A stretch of DNA of 64,000 nt, taken from assembly GCA_008508345.1 (NCBI GenBank), contig QNGE01001239.1, positions 57,805-121,804 of the forward strand, read 5' to 3'. This document shows positions 1-12,146 of the stretch, piece after piece; the stretch's first letter is position 1, and the number at the start of each line of letters is the position of its first letter. A program made the position numbers and the translations under genes. The stretch is from Paragonimus westermani. Taxonomy: Eukaryota; Platyhelminthes; Trematoda; Plagiorchiida; Troglotrematidae. The notes beneath the pieces were generated by a model. The model was not told where the DNA came from. It was given only the letters and a program-made list of their open reading frames with translations, and ran no database searches.

Positions 1-303
1 ACTGAGCGTAACAACCGAACGGTCAAAGAATGGTTATCAGCCAAAGGAGGAGACTGGGAGTCTGCGTTGCCACTAGTGTTATTGGCCTACCGGGCGTCTG
101 TGCAGGCGAGCACGAAGAAATCTCCATTTCAATTGATGTACGGTAGAACCCCTCGACTTCCGGTGGATCAGGACATTGGGGTATGGCCAGAGTGCACTGA
201 TTCCACTAAAGAATTGGTAGCCGAAAGAGAAAGAGCCAAGCGAAATCTGAAAGCATCGCAGGCACGCACAAAGGAGCAATCCGCAAGGCAACATATTGTG
301 TGA
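1..303 (+). pseudogene. Ty3/gypsy integrase, C-terminal fragment
   Basis: An open frame runs from the first base to a TGA at 301-303. It reads as the end of a gypsy retrotransposon integrase. It opens at ERNNRTVKEWL, the stretch after the catalytic glutamate region, followed by LPLVLLAYRASVQAST and SPFQLMYGRTPRLPVD, the standard end of the catalytic core. The charged tail (KELVAERERAKRNLKAS) matches the start of the usual C-terminal domain. The catalytic D,D-35-E residues would lie left of the window, so activity cannot be judged. No LTR is visible in the next kilobase, so the copy is probably truncated. Family assignment is firm; the gypsy clade is not determined. Confidence 0.88.
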
Positions 304-1311
304 GAACTTTCACCAAGTCGAATGACCACTTACTGTCTCCCAATGTATGTGCGTGCATGTCTGTCGTGCAAATGAGTGTACGCGTTTGTGGTTTAGTTTT
401 TGACATGACCTATACGGAAGTTTGTGCAATAAGCCAACTTGTTGGCCAAGCGTCTTTTGCGGACTTAACAGAAGTGCACACGATGCGTGAGCGGAAACCT
501 GGGGGTGTTTTGGTCCGGAGTGGTGACTAATAAACCTGATCGCGCGTGTGGTATGAGGGCTAGCTTATTGGTCAATAGATTGTGCTTTATTTTACGCCTT
601 CTCGCTGAAATTGGAGTCGCATGGTCTATCTTCGGCTTTTCTACGAAAAATATCAGCCAATGTCGGATACAGCGAACTGGTGATTGTGACGCTGTCGACT
701 TGCCTGTAAGTACATCCGTTGAACTCAAACCGAATATTTTTGGTACGCAGGAATTGATTTTTTACGGCGATTGTAGCCACGCGTTAAAATAATCTGTGGC
801 TTCCTCGGTACTTGTTTTTCCCTCTGGAGTGTTATTGCCTGTCGTGCGGTCAACTTTGAATCTCCGTTCATTTACCATTATGGTGCACATTCTCATCACA
901 GAATCTGCCTTCTTTGCGGTTACAGTGCCTTTGCCTGATTTTGGTTGTTTAATGGTCTCGTAATATTCTGAGAACAAACAACAACACTGGCGAATGGGTT
1001 ACGATAGAGACGGATTTAAACCATCGCGAACTCTGGTCGTCAATTGGGTTGATTTTCTTCAGACAAATTTGGTACTTCAATTCCAGAGGAAGTATTTCTA
1101 CCCGTGTTTTGTGAACTGCTTGCTTGGCAAGTGCTGAATGTGTTTTAGGGCATCACTGAGGAAATTGGGGTTATCATTAGTACGATCCAGAGGTCGTTCC
1201 ACGTTGTGAATATGTCGTTTGTATGGTTTTAATTTATCCGTTGTGATCAAGAATCTTCATCTAGCCGCTTCAGTACTATCTATTCTATCTTGTGCTTCAA
1301 ATTGTTTACAG
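304..1311. other. No recognisable gene
   Basis: The stretch contains only short open frames on both strands with no family motif. The minus-strand frame at 762-977 is hydrophilic and unrecognised. I see no LTR end, terminal repeat or RNA gene. Confidence 0.6.
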
Positions 1312-1407
1312 GAGTTACTGCTTGTGTGGCTGGCGTGGTGATTGTTTATGTTGATTTCGCTTTTTTCCTGAGAACTTGCCACACAAAGACACATTTTTGG
1401 ACAAAAC
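1312..1407 (+). CDS. Candidate internal exon, hydrophobic peptide
   Basis: A 96-nt segment is bounded by a good acceptor (pyrimidine-rich, ending TTTACAG at 1311) and a consensus donor (GTAAGT at 1408). In the phase-1 frame it encodes GVTACVAGVVIVYVDFAFFL followed by a basic stretch, compatible with one membrane segment. It lies 1 kb upstream of the PIGG-like terminal exon, in the same orientation, and PIGG proteins are polytopic. However, it ends in phase 1 while the PIGG exon begins in phase 0, so at least one further exon would be needed to join them. I cannot match its residues to PIGG. It may be a chance open frame between splice-like sites. Confidence 0.3.
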
Positions 1408-2421
1408 GTAAGTGGTTAACTATTTCGTGGTCTCGTGTGAAGTTGCATGGTCTTCTCTCTAGACTAGATGCACTGACATTGACAGCGTCCTAATATCTGC
1501 TCACTCTGTGTGATTGAAACCACGTTGTCGTTGTTGCTCGTTACGCTATACCAGTCGATCAGACGACCTTTTCTGAATACTGCGCATTCATGGAGTTACT
1601 GTTTCATACGACTGCATAGTCCCACCGACCACAGCGTGCTAACCGTCAATGACCAATATTTCATAATTGATCGGGATTGGGTAGATGGTTTGATGAATCC
1701 TGACTTCGCCGGAGGAAAGTGAATGGAAGGGTGCCCTAGAACAGCCTCACCTGTGAGCAACTCAACGATGATATGAACATCCCAATACTTCTAAGCGATG
1801 GCGGTTCAGTCTATTCATGAGCTACACTCACGATAACAGAAACGATTGAGTACGTCTTTCTCGATCACACTTTCAGTACAGCAAGAACATCTATCGTTGC
1901 CATCGTCTTCCCGGAATTAACGAGTATTTCAATGTTACTACCATAACCAATCAGTATTGTTGTGTGTTGGCGTTTAGTTCATCTTACATCAAAACTGATC
2001 CTTTTTGGGAGAATTGGGGATTACGTTGTTTATTTTCCACTCATTTTTACATGGTACTCGAGATGTGATGTCTAGTTTAACAGGACAGTGACAGGTACGG
2101 TGGGTTCGAGTGAAAATTTATCATTGGGAGAATACCCGCCATTCCACAGAGGTCAACTAGCCAGCCAGTACTGAGACGTGAATGCACACGTAAATGTGGA
2201 TCTAACTGAGAACATGAGCCGTGCTTATTATCACGTTAGGTCCAAGAGAGCTAGCAAATGCTAACTGTTCCTGATCTTTTGTTTTATCAACGGATGTGCA
2301 GGTATGCTGTGTAGGAGCTGAACGCTGGACACTACAATATCACCGTTCTTGGTTCTAGAGTGTAATTTTCCGACATTCTCAAATACCATACAGCAACTGA
2401 TGTTCGCCTTATTCCTTCCAG
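1408..2421. other. Presumed intronic or intergenic, no gene
   Basis: No family motif is seen. An open frame at 1510-1722 (+) is unrecognised. The end of the stretch (CCTTATTCCTTCCAG, ending 2421) is a convincing splice acceptor for the following exon. Confidence 0.5.
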
Positions 2422-2787
2422 GGTAATTCATTGAGCCTAGCCTCAGTTGACGTGTCCGCCGCTTACGTTGGCCTTCGCAACCACCAGCCGGTCATCGCGG
2501 GTCTCTTATTAGCATTTTATACGTACGCGGGCCCTCTCTATTGGCAGCTGGCTTATGTGACTCGCTTTGCGCTTCCCAAGGAAATCGGATCACACGTTGC
2601 CTCTTCATTGGCATGCTTTCGTCTCGGGTTTGCCTTTCTACCCGTGACATTCTGCGCGACAGTCTGCTTCTTACTCCAATCTCACCTGTTCATTTGGACT
2701 GTGTTCACGCCAAAGTTGCTTTATTTGGCAGTGTTCCACGTTGTCTTTATCCCGGTGCTTATCAGCTGGGGTGCAATGCATGTATAA
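2422..2787 (+). CDS. PIGG: GPI ethanolamine phosphate transferase 2 (PIGG-like), terminal exon
   Basis: The protein adds ethanolamine phosphate to the second mannose of GPI anchor precursors in the ER membrane. After the acceptor ending at 2421 the exon opens in phase 0 with GNSLSLASVDVSAAYVGL and runs 121 codons to a TAA at 2785-2787. It contains the family's C-terminal signature: a glycine/serine loop, then VDVSAAYVGL, LLLAFYTYAGPLYW, a long hydrophobic block, and HLFIWTVFTPKLLY near the end. At least three hydrophobic membrane segments are present. The frame has no stop or frameshift, which is notable among decayed transposons and suggests a working exon. The catalytic alkaline-phosphatase-like domain would be encoded upstream, and no other PIGG exon is securely seen in the window. 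Related PIGO and PIGN enzymes share the fold, but the wording of these blocks is closest to PIGG. Confidence 0.85.
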   Translation, partial: GNSLSLASVDVSAAYVGLRNHQPVIAGLLLAFYTYAGPLYWQLAYVTRFALPKEIGSHVASSLACFRLGFAFLPVTFCATVCFLLQSHLFIWTVFTPKLLYLAVFHVVFIPVLISWGAMHV

Positions 2788-4591
2788 ACGTTGCACTTTT
2801 ATCCTTTTTTGCCTTGCAAGTTTCACATGTTCTCATAACCGCGTTTTCCTACCAATTTCCTACTGTGATATAACTTCGTATAACGTTTTTGCAAACAAAC
2901 ATTTGTTGATGTGTGTTATCCCGTAGGAAGGAAAAACAGGTCATTTCTCCTCGACATTTCCGAAACAACGACCAGAGGCGGCGTTATATCCGGTTTTCTG
3001 TCGGGTTACATTTGGTGTGTTAAAATTGGTTTAGGGAAAGTATGCTTTTTATTCAAAATACATTCCCCTTTGTGATTACGAGCGTCTGAATTTGTAACGA
3101 ACGTTTTGTTTCCAACATCTTGGTTTGGATTTCCTCATTAAGAGTTTCATATGAAGTTTGAATAGCATTTAACCGGTTAGACGTTGAGTATTTTTAAATC
3201 GATTGGCTATTTTTGAATTTTACTCAATTTTTACGCGTTTACCGTGTAAACTGTAGGGTCGTTTGGACTAGATTTTGATATGACCGAAGAAGTTTGTTTA
3301 ATCTTTCAAATATTTATTTTACCGAGAACACATGCTGACAGCTTACCTGGGATTTTGATTGGTATGGTACGTATAAACTATCGAAAAAGTTCGTTCAACC
3401 TAACTCATATTTCCTATCCTTCTCGGGTGATCGATTCCTGCAATAACTCGGTTATGTCCAGTGTGATGTCGGTGGGGCGAAGATAAGCGTGCTCGCTTGT
3501 CAAACACGCGGACCGGGGCTTTATATTTTATTGAAACCAAGAGCTGCATTATTGGCATTCATTAGGAATGAAACTGCAATCGAGTAATCTATCAGGGAAC
3601 AGCCAATACACTGTTCGACTAAGCTGATACCCCCATCTTGTTTGCACGGAAAGTACAACATATCATCGCAGCCAGCATACCTCACGTCCAATTGTCAATT
3701 AGCATGACGCTTACCCTGGATAGGCTCTGAAAACGAAATTCAGATGTGTATTACTTGGCATGGCTCACCGAATCCTAGCAGCCGTCTACAACAGTAGGAA
3801 ACACGTACAAAAAGAAAAATCAACCAGATCCTTTAAGCACATGCACGGTGAACATAACAGAGTAAACGTACGCCGGAGTGGAGTCAGTCGTAGACGCACT
3901 TACGATTGGAATTGGGAAGGCATCATGCCAGTAGCCCAGAGCTCAACAAATTATTGACCAAACAAGAGGTATCTCTGAAAAAAGCATTTTATTGAAACAC
4001 CTGTGACAGTGATACGAGAAATACTTCACAACGCATACAGTCGGATTGGAATTGTACAGTTTTCTGGTAAAATTGACCCGGTTATGTCTGGATACCACTA
4101 ACCAATTTGAATTGGTTACATCTCTATGCATTACGAATTGTCTCCTTGTTACTGAGGTAACGCATATCATCAACGTGCATCCCACACTACCACGGAAATA
4201 ACTTACACTCATAGCATCCAGCAAACGATGAGGTCCGGTGCTTTTGTTTGTTTGAATGTGGTAGATCTTGACTCAGTCATTCACTGTCTAAGCCATAATT
4301 TTTTCACGGGGATAATGTGAAACTTTCGACCTCCTAGCGTGGCGTCCTGGCTGAAATCGTAGGCCGCTTAGTGCAATCATGCATGCTCTTTTTATCACTA
4401 CGTCGAATCAAGCCAAAGCCTTGATTTCTCATAACCAGATCACACCTAGATTTGCCGATCTACTTCCCAGACCGCTTACGGTTCTGATATTGTGCGTCAT
4501 TGCAGTGTAGATTATTCCTATTAGCCTCATTGGACTTCGCATGGTGCACGTGTCTATATAAACGTTAATTTGTAGAATCCGAAATATTGCT
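2788..4591. other. 3' flank of PIGG-like exon, no gene
   Basis: The stretch is AT-rich near 2800-3300. The open frames are short and carry no family motif. It probably includes the 3' UTR of the upstream gene, but I cannot place a polyadenylation site with confidence. Confidence 0.5.
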
Positions 4592-5012
4592 TCCGATTCG
4601 ACCGATAATGATTTCTGAAGAGGGATGTAAGTCTACGGCTCGACGGTAAATAACAATAAGAGAGTGATCTGTCGTTGCGCTAGTTCCTCGGTCTCTGGTC
4701 CGTACGCCTAAGGTTTCTTCAGCATTATGCTAACCCCAATCAGAAGACGTAATGAGAAAACGCCGAATCTTCAAACAAAATTTATTCATTGATTTACTCA
4801 CCGCACATGAGCAGACTTGAATGCAACAAAGAGAGGCGCTAATGCGTTGGACGTGAACGTAACTTCAACGCCTGAACAAAGCGCTTCTGTGCGTACAACA
4901 GTGGATAATTCAGTCGAATTCCGATTGCTTCAGCTGTGGCCAAAATTGGGTACCTGACAGTTTTTGGGTGAATGCCGTTGATTTGGTAAATCGGACGAAA
5001 AGAGGGGGGCCA
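4592..5012 (-). mobile_element. Penelope-like element, 3' end, minus strand
   Basis: Read on the minus strand, 5012 down to 4839 encodes the end of a PLE endonuclease region: SFRPIYQINGIHPKTV, ILATAEAIGIRLNYP, YAQKRFVQALKLRS. The same blocks occur in the PLE at 14.3-14.4 kb. The stop is followed by about 250 bp of 3' untranslated sequence to about 4592. Everything upstream of the C-terminal domain is missing, so this is a 5'-truncated copy. Its terminal 270 bp recur inverted at 8833-9109. Confidence 0.85.
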
Positions 5013-6435
5013 GTTGAGATCCAGTGCAATTATGAGACCGCGTCCACGGAAAGCCTCTTCTATTCCAATCACTGATACCCCATCAGCTTGTCTTAGTGCT
5101 GGGATTAAAATGAACAACACGTTATTCGTGTCTCGTTTGTTTGGTATTGTGGGATGTAGTTATGTACAAAACGCAATAAGCGGTAGCCGCATGCTGAGTT
5201 GTTTCTATCTTACACAAGTATGTTTCTAGGTCAAATGTTATGATCATTTTCGATCATGAAGTGCTGAAATTCATTTATCGCATTCATTGAGCAATGCTTG
5301 TGCGGCTTCTCTAAAGATTCCAGTTGCAACCATTCCAGTTATCATTTCTGAATGATTGCTTCTTCTTATGCCAGTTACAGAAGACCTGACACAAACTGAA
5401 TACCACTTTCCTTACTCGCTCAACTAACTACTTGCAGCAGATGATTGCCCCCTCTAAGCGTTTCATTTGTAAATTCAGTCCCTTAGATCATTTCTCGTAC
5501 CTTCCGGATTGTTGTGTAATGTGGTCGAAGGTTCCATGCAATTTTCGCTCGGTGCGATGGGCTTGAGCCTATCTCGCTCTTTCTCTTTTATTTGTTGCCG
5601 TTGGTCCCAGATTAAGCTAGAGCTAAATAATTATTTAATTTCCAAATATTGCTGAAAATACGTGCCTTGTTGCTGAAGTTGACGGTGTTCTATTGAGGAA
5701 AGACGTTGTAACTGATTAGCGGCACATCCATACTTGTCTGCTGCACACTTTTAGATCACTAGTCAAACAATTCGCAGCCGTGGTGCAACGACTGGATGTC
5801 GTGCTTTCCACTTGGGATTATGGAATCGAGCACCGAAGTGCTAAATTGAAACAGCACGCTGGCTATTTCTCGCGCCATTCCGCGTCTGAGGTATTTCGTG
5901 ACGCATTTTTACGTGTTCAATAATTGCCTATTTCTCATTAGATGCTAATTCCTCCCTGTACTTCACGAAGGACAATACCCAGATAGTAACCGAAGAGTTC
6001 TTGCAGTGTACCTAAGGCAGGATAAATTTGCATCTGATGGGGTACTGTACATTAGGAGTTACTGGAATTGGTGAGGTTTGTTTGACAATTTTGTCATTCT
6101 ATGTTTGGCGTCGTGTCGATCCTTGAATTTGTTGTAATGTGTAGAAAGACAATCCTAAATCTGTTTTTAATTTGCGTTTTGCACTGGACAACTATAATGG
6201 ATTATGTACCATGGTTGCAAGCAAAGAATGCGTCTCGTTCTTACTCAATTCTATATATATGAATGCGTATTCGATAAGACTGTATAGTTCAACATTGTTG
6301 GATACGCGTCCACCTTCAGTTATACTCGAATTTTCCAGTGAACGCATTTTCTGTTGATTGGTGACCACTTCGGAAGATCGGATTTACCGGCTACATTGTG
6401 GACGTTGTTTTCTGGATAATTCGAGTGTTTCTGAA
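5013..6435. other. No recognisable gene
   Basis: The stretch sits between inverted PLE ends. It has only short frames with stops and no transposase, RT or host domain. I see no terminal repeats. Confidence 0.55.
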
Positions 6436-6735
6436 CTGATCCAACAAGATAAAACCTTGTCAGTGATCACTGTCGACAATCGATTGACAATGAAAAGCCA
6501 AAACTCAGCGCGTTGACCCCGTGGATTGTTACCGACCCTGGAAAATAGAGTGTACAGAGAGATACGTCAAGCTAGAGAGGCACGGAGCGAGTTGTGTTTT
6601 TAGCCCCGGGCCGGATGTTACAGAATGGGTAGCTTGACTGAATCAAAGGCAGGTTCAAAACCAAAATAATCGAAAATGCACACGTGAATGCGACTATCAA
6701 AATATTATTTGTTATAGTCGCTACAAGTGTCTGGT
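6436..6735 (+). repeat. Dispersed repeat, diverged copy A
   Basis: About 290 bp align without large gaps to 15066-15357, and to the inverted copy at 49258-49549. Shared landmarks are CTGATCCAAC / CCGATCCAAC, GCGCGTTGAC, GACCCTGGAAAAT, CGTCAAGCTAG, GAGGCACGGAGCG, CGGATGTTAC and a closing TATTATTT..TAGTCGCTA. By eye identity is roughly 70-75%. It encodes nothing I recognise and may be the untranslated end of a transposon. Confidence 0.75.
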
Positions 6736-8832
6736 TAATTAGCATCCAATGGTATAAAGCGATTTCATTTGAACTACTGTCAGTAGTACCGTTTAAACTT
6801 CAATCATTCTGGTGACCCTTTCTAAAGTTTTCTCCGAACTAAAAGGTATTCATCTTAATCAAACCTCGTGGATCAGCGTTAGTGAAAGCGTTATCTTGAA
6901 CTGATGAAACGAACCTAACTGTCACAGAATCACTGATATACACCGTGGCAGGTATAACCGTTTCGCAAAGACAATTACGAAGAAGCAGGACTTCGGTTGG
7001 ATTCAAACCAGTAGCAGATACCGTATAACCGGGTGCGCTATGTCCTGTACCAGCCGACATGCGAAGCCGAAATTTCAGACTCCGTAGGTCAGCTGGTAGG
7101 GAACATACCACGATTGGGCGTGCTGTTTCTGTCGTTGCTTCGAATTCAACCGAAACGCAGAGTTTTCATTATCGGGTTTCCTCTGTGTTATAGAATTGTT
7201 ACACATAATCTTAGACGTCAACGGATTTGGCGAATGATGCTCAATCTACTTGCTAAGTTTATCGCTACACTAGACTCTAAACAGTTGGGTCGTTGATTCA
7301 ACGAGGTTGAAGCAAATTGTAAGCCCACTGAGCAACTGATCCAAATCCGAAAACCGTGGTTGTGGAGACGGGATTGTTATGCACAGTGTTAGTGCACAAT
7401 GAAATATTAGGGATTTGGGAGAGAGGAATAAAAGCTTCGAAATTTAGTTCCATAATTCTACGAATCCCGAGACAAACGAATTACGCTAACACGATCATGT
7501 AGTGGCCATGTATCAATGCATAGGCATAACCAGGGATTGAGGTCAACAAGGCCCACTTGTGAGAACTAATGATGAGCTGCGTGGAAACGAAAATTCGACG
7601 AGTGACATTAGGCTTTTGCAATATGGGGAAAGCAATGTTCATGGTGAGAAATATCTATCGCGCGAAACTGCAGTGTTCGAGTCAGTCTTTGCGGAGGAGG
7701 CCTATAATTATTACAACGATGGTTTCAAATGTAAGAACAAGATGTTCTAACCACAATCGAGCGAATGGAAACTGAAGGTGTGGTCACTGTCTTCATATCA
7801 TGCACACAACAATCGTCACATATACAGAACACCTGCAGCAACTTCATCAGTAGCTGTTACACTTTGAAAACAAATCTTACGTGATGTATATTGCTCGCCT
7901 GTGGATGTTGAGAAAGTGAAGCCCATGACCTTGACTTCCCGATGATATCCAGAAGCAGAGCAAGATGTCAGCATTCCTAAGAAGAGTACACAAGTTTTCT
8001 GATAAGCTGAAGATTAGCCGTTCATAGTGACAATCTTGGGGTGAAGTTGCGAGTTTTATAGCATATCATCTGTCACGATATTATGCGTTGGTGATTAATA
8101 ACTCTTGTTTTCGAGAAGTATAGTGTTTCTTGCTGAATTTTGCAATATGGAACTTACCATGCGGCTGCTGAGGAAATCATCCTGCCTGCAGGATGTATCA
8201 GTAATTGTGGTAACTTTAAACGGCAAACAAAAACCATGTCACATTTTGGCATAAATTGTCCTTCATCGCTTATTTTCTACTTCTTTACGTCCTTAGTCGA
8301 ATGGTTAGCCGAAAACTTTGTCGGATCTTAACATGCATTATCAGTGCTTTCAAGTTAACGCGTCCAGATGAACTTGACGGAACCCACTATCTTACTACGT
8401 CGGTATTCACAATGTTGTCCATCGCATCACTTGCGAACGTTCAGCTAACTTGCTTAGAGGGAGAATCCTCCGATCCAGCTCACGATGTGATCTGTAGTGA
8501 GATCCCCTCCGACATCCCCTTAATTCCAAACTCCCCATCATGTGAGAGATGCCTAATTGGTACCACCATACCTGTTCTCTCGAATTTAAACCTACCACCA
8601 ATCACTAACATCAAGGTTACTGCGTTAAAGTCGTTAGCGCAACCTTACCCGTGACTGTATGAGGAATCCGCCTCAACTTTGACACTGTTTGGTACATTTC
8701 ATAGAATAATAATGTCTCAGCAATTGCCGTTTGGAACACCACCCAACCAGCCTGTCACTTGTTCCAATTCTGAAGGTCGACTGGAGTTCCCTTTGACATT
8801 CGTCCTCTTTGGTGGCTGTATTGCGATTGAGC
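6736..8832. other. No recognisable gene
   Basis: Several open frames (for example 8256-8654, +) lack any family motif and show no splice-site support. No element ends are visible. Confidence 0.5.
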
Positions 8833-9109
8833 TAAAGTTACGTTCACGTCCAACGCATTAGCGCCTCTCCTTGTTGCATTCAAGTCTGCTCATGTGCGAT
8901 GAGTAAATCAATGAATAAATTTTGTTTGAAGACTCGGCGTCTTCTCATTACGTCTTCTGATTGGGGTTAGCATAATGCTGAAGAAACCTTAGGCGTACGG
9001 ACCAGAGACCGAGGAACTAGCGCAACGACAGATCACTCTCTTATTGTTATTTACCGTCGAGCCGTAGACTTACATCCCTCTTCAGAAATCATTCTCGGTC
9101 GAATCGGAA
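8833..9109 (+). mobile_element. Penelope-like element, 3' terminus, plus strand
   Basis: This is a nearly exact inverted copy of 4592-4868: coordinates mirror to a sum of 13700-13701 with one 1-bp indel. It keeps only the last ten codons of the PLE frame (LKLRSRPTH, then a stop) and the 3' untranslated part, ending CGGTCGAATCGGAA. It faces the 4592-5012 fragment across 4.0 kb. Confidence 0.82.
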
Positions 9110-12100
9110 ACTGCTCTTTGCATGAGATATATTTTACAGGGCTCACAATGCCCAGCATTTAAAACCTTGAGTATCTTGACCGTTTGCAATGATCTCCACA
9201 GTGACTCCTTATAACAATCATTCGAACTGCGTTGATTTTCAACGAACGCTTTGTTTTTCCTTTCGTGGAAAGTGAAATACACCTCATCAGCGCTACAATA
9301 GATCACGCGTGAGCGGTGTGAAAATTCAACCAGGCTACGTTCAGGCTCCGTGAATTCGCAAATCCAAGTACGAGGCCTAAGTGTAGTGCAACTTGCCCGG
9401 TTTCTTCTCTCGAGACTGTTGATAACTGTGTCACTACGGTCAACTTTACAAACTTCTAGAGTCGTATTGGTGATGAAAAACTGCACCATACCACTCGTAC
9501 GTAGTTATGTAAAGGCGGGTATTCCGGTATTGAATTAGCCGAGGTAAACTAGAAGAATCATTAGAATGGTCGTGTGAAATGAAATGATGCTTTCTTTACA
9601 TCAACTAGGTGGTGACAACCGTGGCGTCCATGGATTAGCCTTATGTTCAAATGGGTGCTTTTTTGAAGTGGTTGTAGCTTGTACCCTGTGTGTTGATTTT
9701 CTGGATAAAATATTTTTGCACCATATGCGTTCGTGGCTGACAACAGAAGTGTGTAGCCGCTAAATGCGGACATTCTGTCCTTCATGTGAAAGGTACCATT
9801 TAGCTACATAGTCCTGTTTCGTTGGTATCCATCTCAAAACGTGAAGTTTTGCCGGTATCGTTCTGAGCTCGTGCTTTTGTAAGCCGGTCTACTATACATC
9901 ATCAAGCTCCGGGTAATAACATGTTTTACGCAGGCTGATCTTAGTGATGCATAAAGTACTTAGAATTTACCGTCAACCCAATTCCACCCTGTAGTTTTAA
10001 GTGATGCATCAACAGCCACTTCAGCTTCACGAATAAACAGATGGATGCAGTCATTGTCATAGATGACGTCAGCTACACAAACACAGAAGTGGTCGAGTTC
10101 GACCTTTGGCGAATGTTTTAAAAGCTACACTGCATTACCTCCGAACAAAATTGAAAATTTTCAAGTTGTATGCGGTGTGTCATGGCCATCCCTTCTCTGT
10201 ATAACAAAACTTTGTACGTAGCAGACATTGAAAACGAGGAAACTAATACACCGTCTTAGACGGCATTTAACAAGTTGCTTCAGTAAGTCGGTCGTTTGAA
10301 TTGCACAGAATGCTTTTTCGTCTGGGTGTGCCCAGTCTAATGCATTCCATCAGAGTGTAGAGACCTGGAGATACCCCCGGTCTGCCTGCTGTACGATGTG
10401 TAAAATCCTTCCTAAAATCTTAGCCCACATTGTACACAGGACCTTAAGGATCTTTGCCTGCCGTCTGCCTGATGCATGAGGTCGTGTTTGTTTGTTGGCA
10501 TGCTTGTCGGCGTATGCGCGCCAAGCGCGACACACGCTTTTTCCGGCTTGCTCGCGCGCTCGACGGTCGGATACTTATCCTCCCTAGCTGTTTCGCGTAT
10601 CGGTGTCGCCTAGCGCTGATCGAGACCATTTGTAATTATCGCATAATATATTTTTGGTCTCGCAATCATTTGTATTTTCATTTCGCGTCTGATATTTCTG
10701 CGCACACTCCAGGAAACGTTAATTCAGTGCACGTACGCACTAAAAGAGTCTGTCGTAAGTGATGTGGATAGTGGAGTCCATGGGCAGACTACATCACATA
10801 CCGCGAACACTAAATCTAGTACTAGATCAACCGGGTCATTGGGTCCATTGATTGGAATGAAGATAATCCGGATGTCTTAATGTTGATGGTAGCCAGCTGT
10901 CACCAGTCGTGTGTTCCAGTGAGATTGTTGTATGCTCGATAAACATTGGTTAGGTCTTCATTTCATTCATAATCCGCTGACAGTTTCTTCCGAAGTCTCT
11001 ACCGGTACCCTTTTCCAATTCGTCTTTTCTTCTTGAACTCTCTCTCAAAAATCCAGACGCACATGCATTCTCTGTTTACTCTAATCTGTGAATTTGTATG
11101 AGTCCCGTCGCATTCTTATGTTCACATCACAATACGAAGCCAACAGAAACACACTGACACCGCTTTTGAATAGCACACACTAACGACGGCTAAGCCAAGT
11201 AGTAATCAGGGATGATGTTATGGGAGAATAACCCAACATTCGAAGAGTATAGTACAGTATAATATAGTGAAAACCTACTCGATTGACCGTTCATCCAAAC
11301 ACCAACACAATACATGGTCTGATAGGAAACCAATCTAAACGTCACTTCGAGATACCACATCAGGATTAGACGAAAAGCTTCCATTCTACACTTCTATCAA
11401 GTTCCTGCACAGTGGCACACCAATCAGTCTACAGATTAGCTATGCAGATGCCAATGTGATCAGCCAGTGACAGACTGTGCTTTTTTTAAGACCGTTACGC
11501 ATCTATAAATTCGGTTTCGTGCCTCATGAATAGGAACTGCATACTGCAACCAGTACGAGGACTACTCATTACTTGCACCGAAGTTTCCCATTCGAACACG
11601 ATTTCTTAGGCTACTCGAAGTCCGTAATTTCGAGTATTACGTATAGACGTATGCTTAGTGCGGTTATGAGCTGTATCAGACGTGTAAGTTGATTGGCAGT
11701 AGGTGAATATTTAACTACTCAAGTGCTGTTTGCCTGTGATAAAATATTATCTTAACACCACACTATAAAGGAGCGTCTGATTGAGCTTTGGTCTGTCTGA
11801 TTCATAAATGGTCTGACGAAGCCTGCGATAGGAGTTGTGGGCTGGAGCGTACTGGACGTACTCGATATACGCATAATGCTTTGTATCGTTTTAAAGTACA
11901 AAGTGCTGTTCCGAGCCTGCTGCATTACTGTCAATTTAAAACAGCTTGGTGAAGTTCTTGAGGTCTGCGCACATACGAAGTCGTATCCTGAAGAAACGGG
12001 TGAGTGCAGTGAAAATGACGTTTGTAATTCTAAGTTCGTATAATCGATCGGTTGCAGTTGGAACTGTATGTTAGGCTTGTTGTTAACGTTCGCTACGTCT

Positions 12101-12146
12101 CCCTAATTCTTCTCAAAACGGTTGAAAATATCTAGCATGGTCATCA
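9110..12146. other. No recognisable gene
   Basis: About 3 kb without an identifiable domain. The frame at 9082-9489 (-) is hydrophilic and unrecognised. A locally GC-rich patch at 10480-10620, rich in GCGCGC and CGACGG, stands out from the AT-rich surroundings and could be a relic promoter or the 5' region of a retroelement. Confidence 0.5.

Noticed and set aside
9082..9489. 135-codon minus-strand frame
   Set aside because: No motif, it overlaps the PLE 3' end and lacks supporting splice sites.
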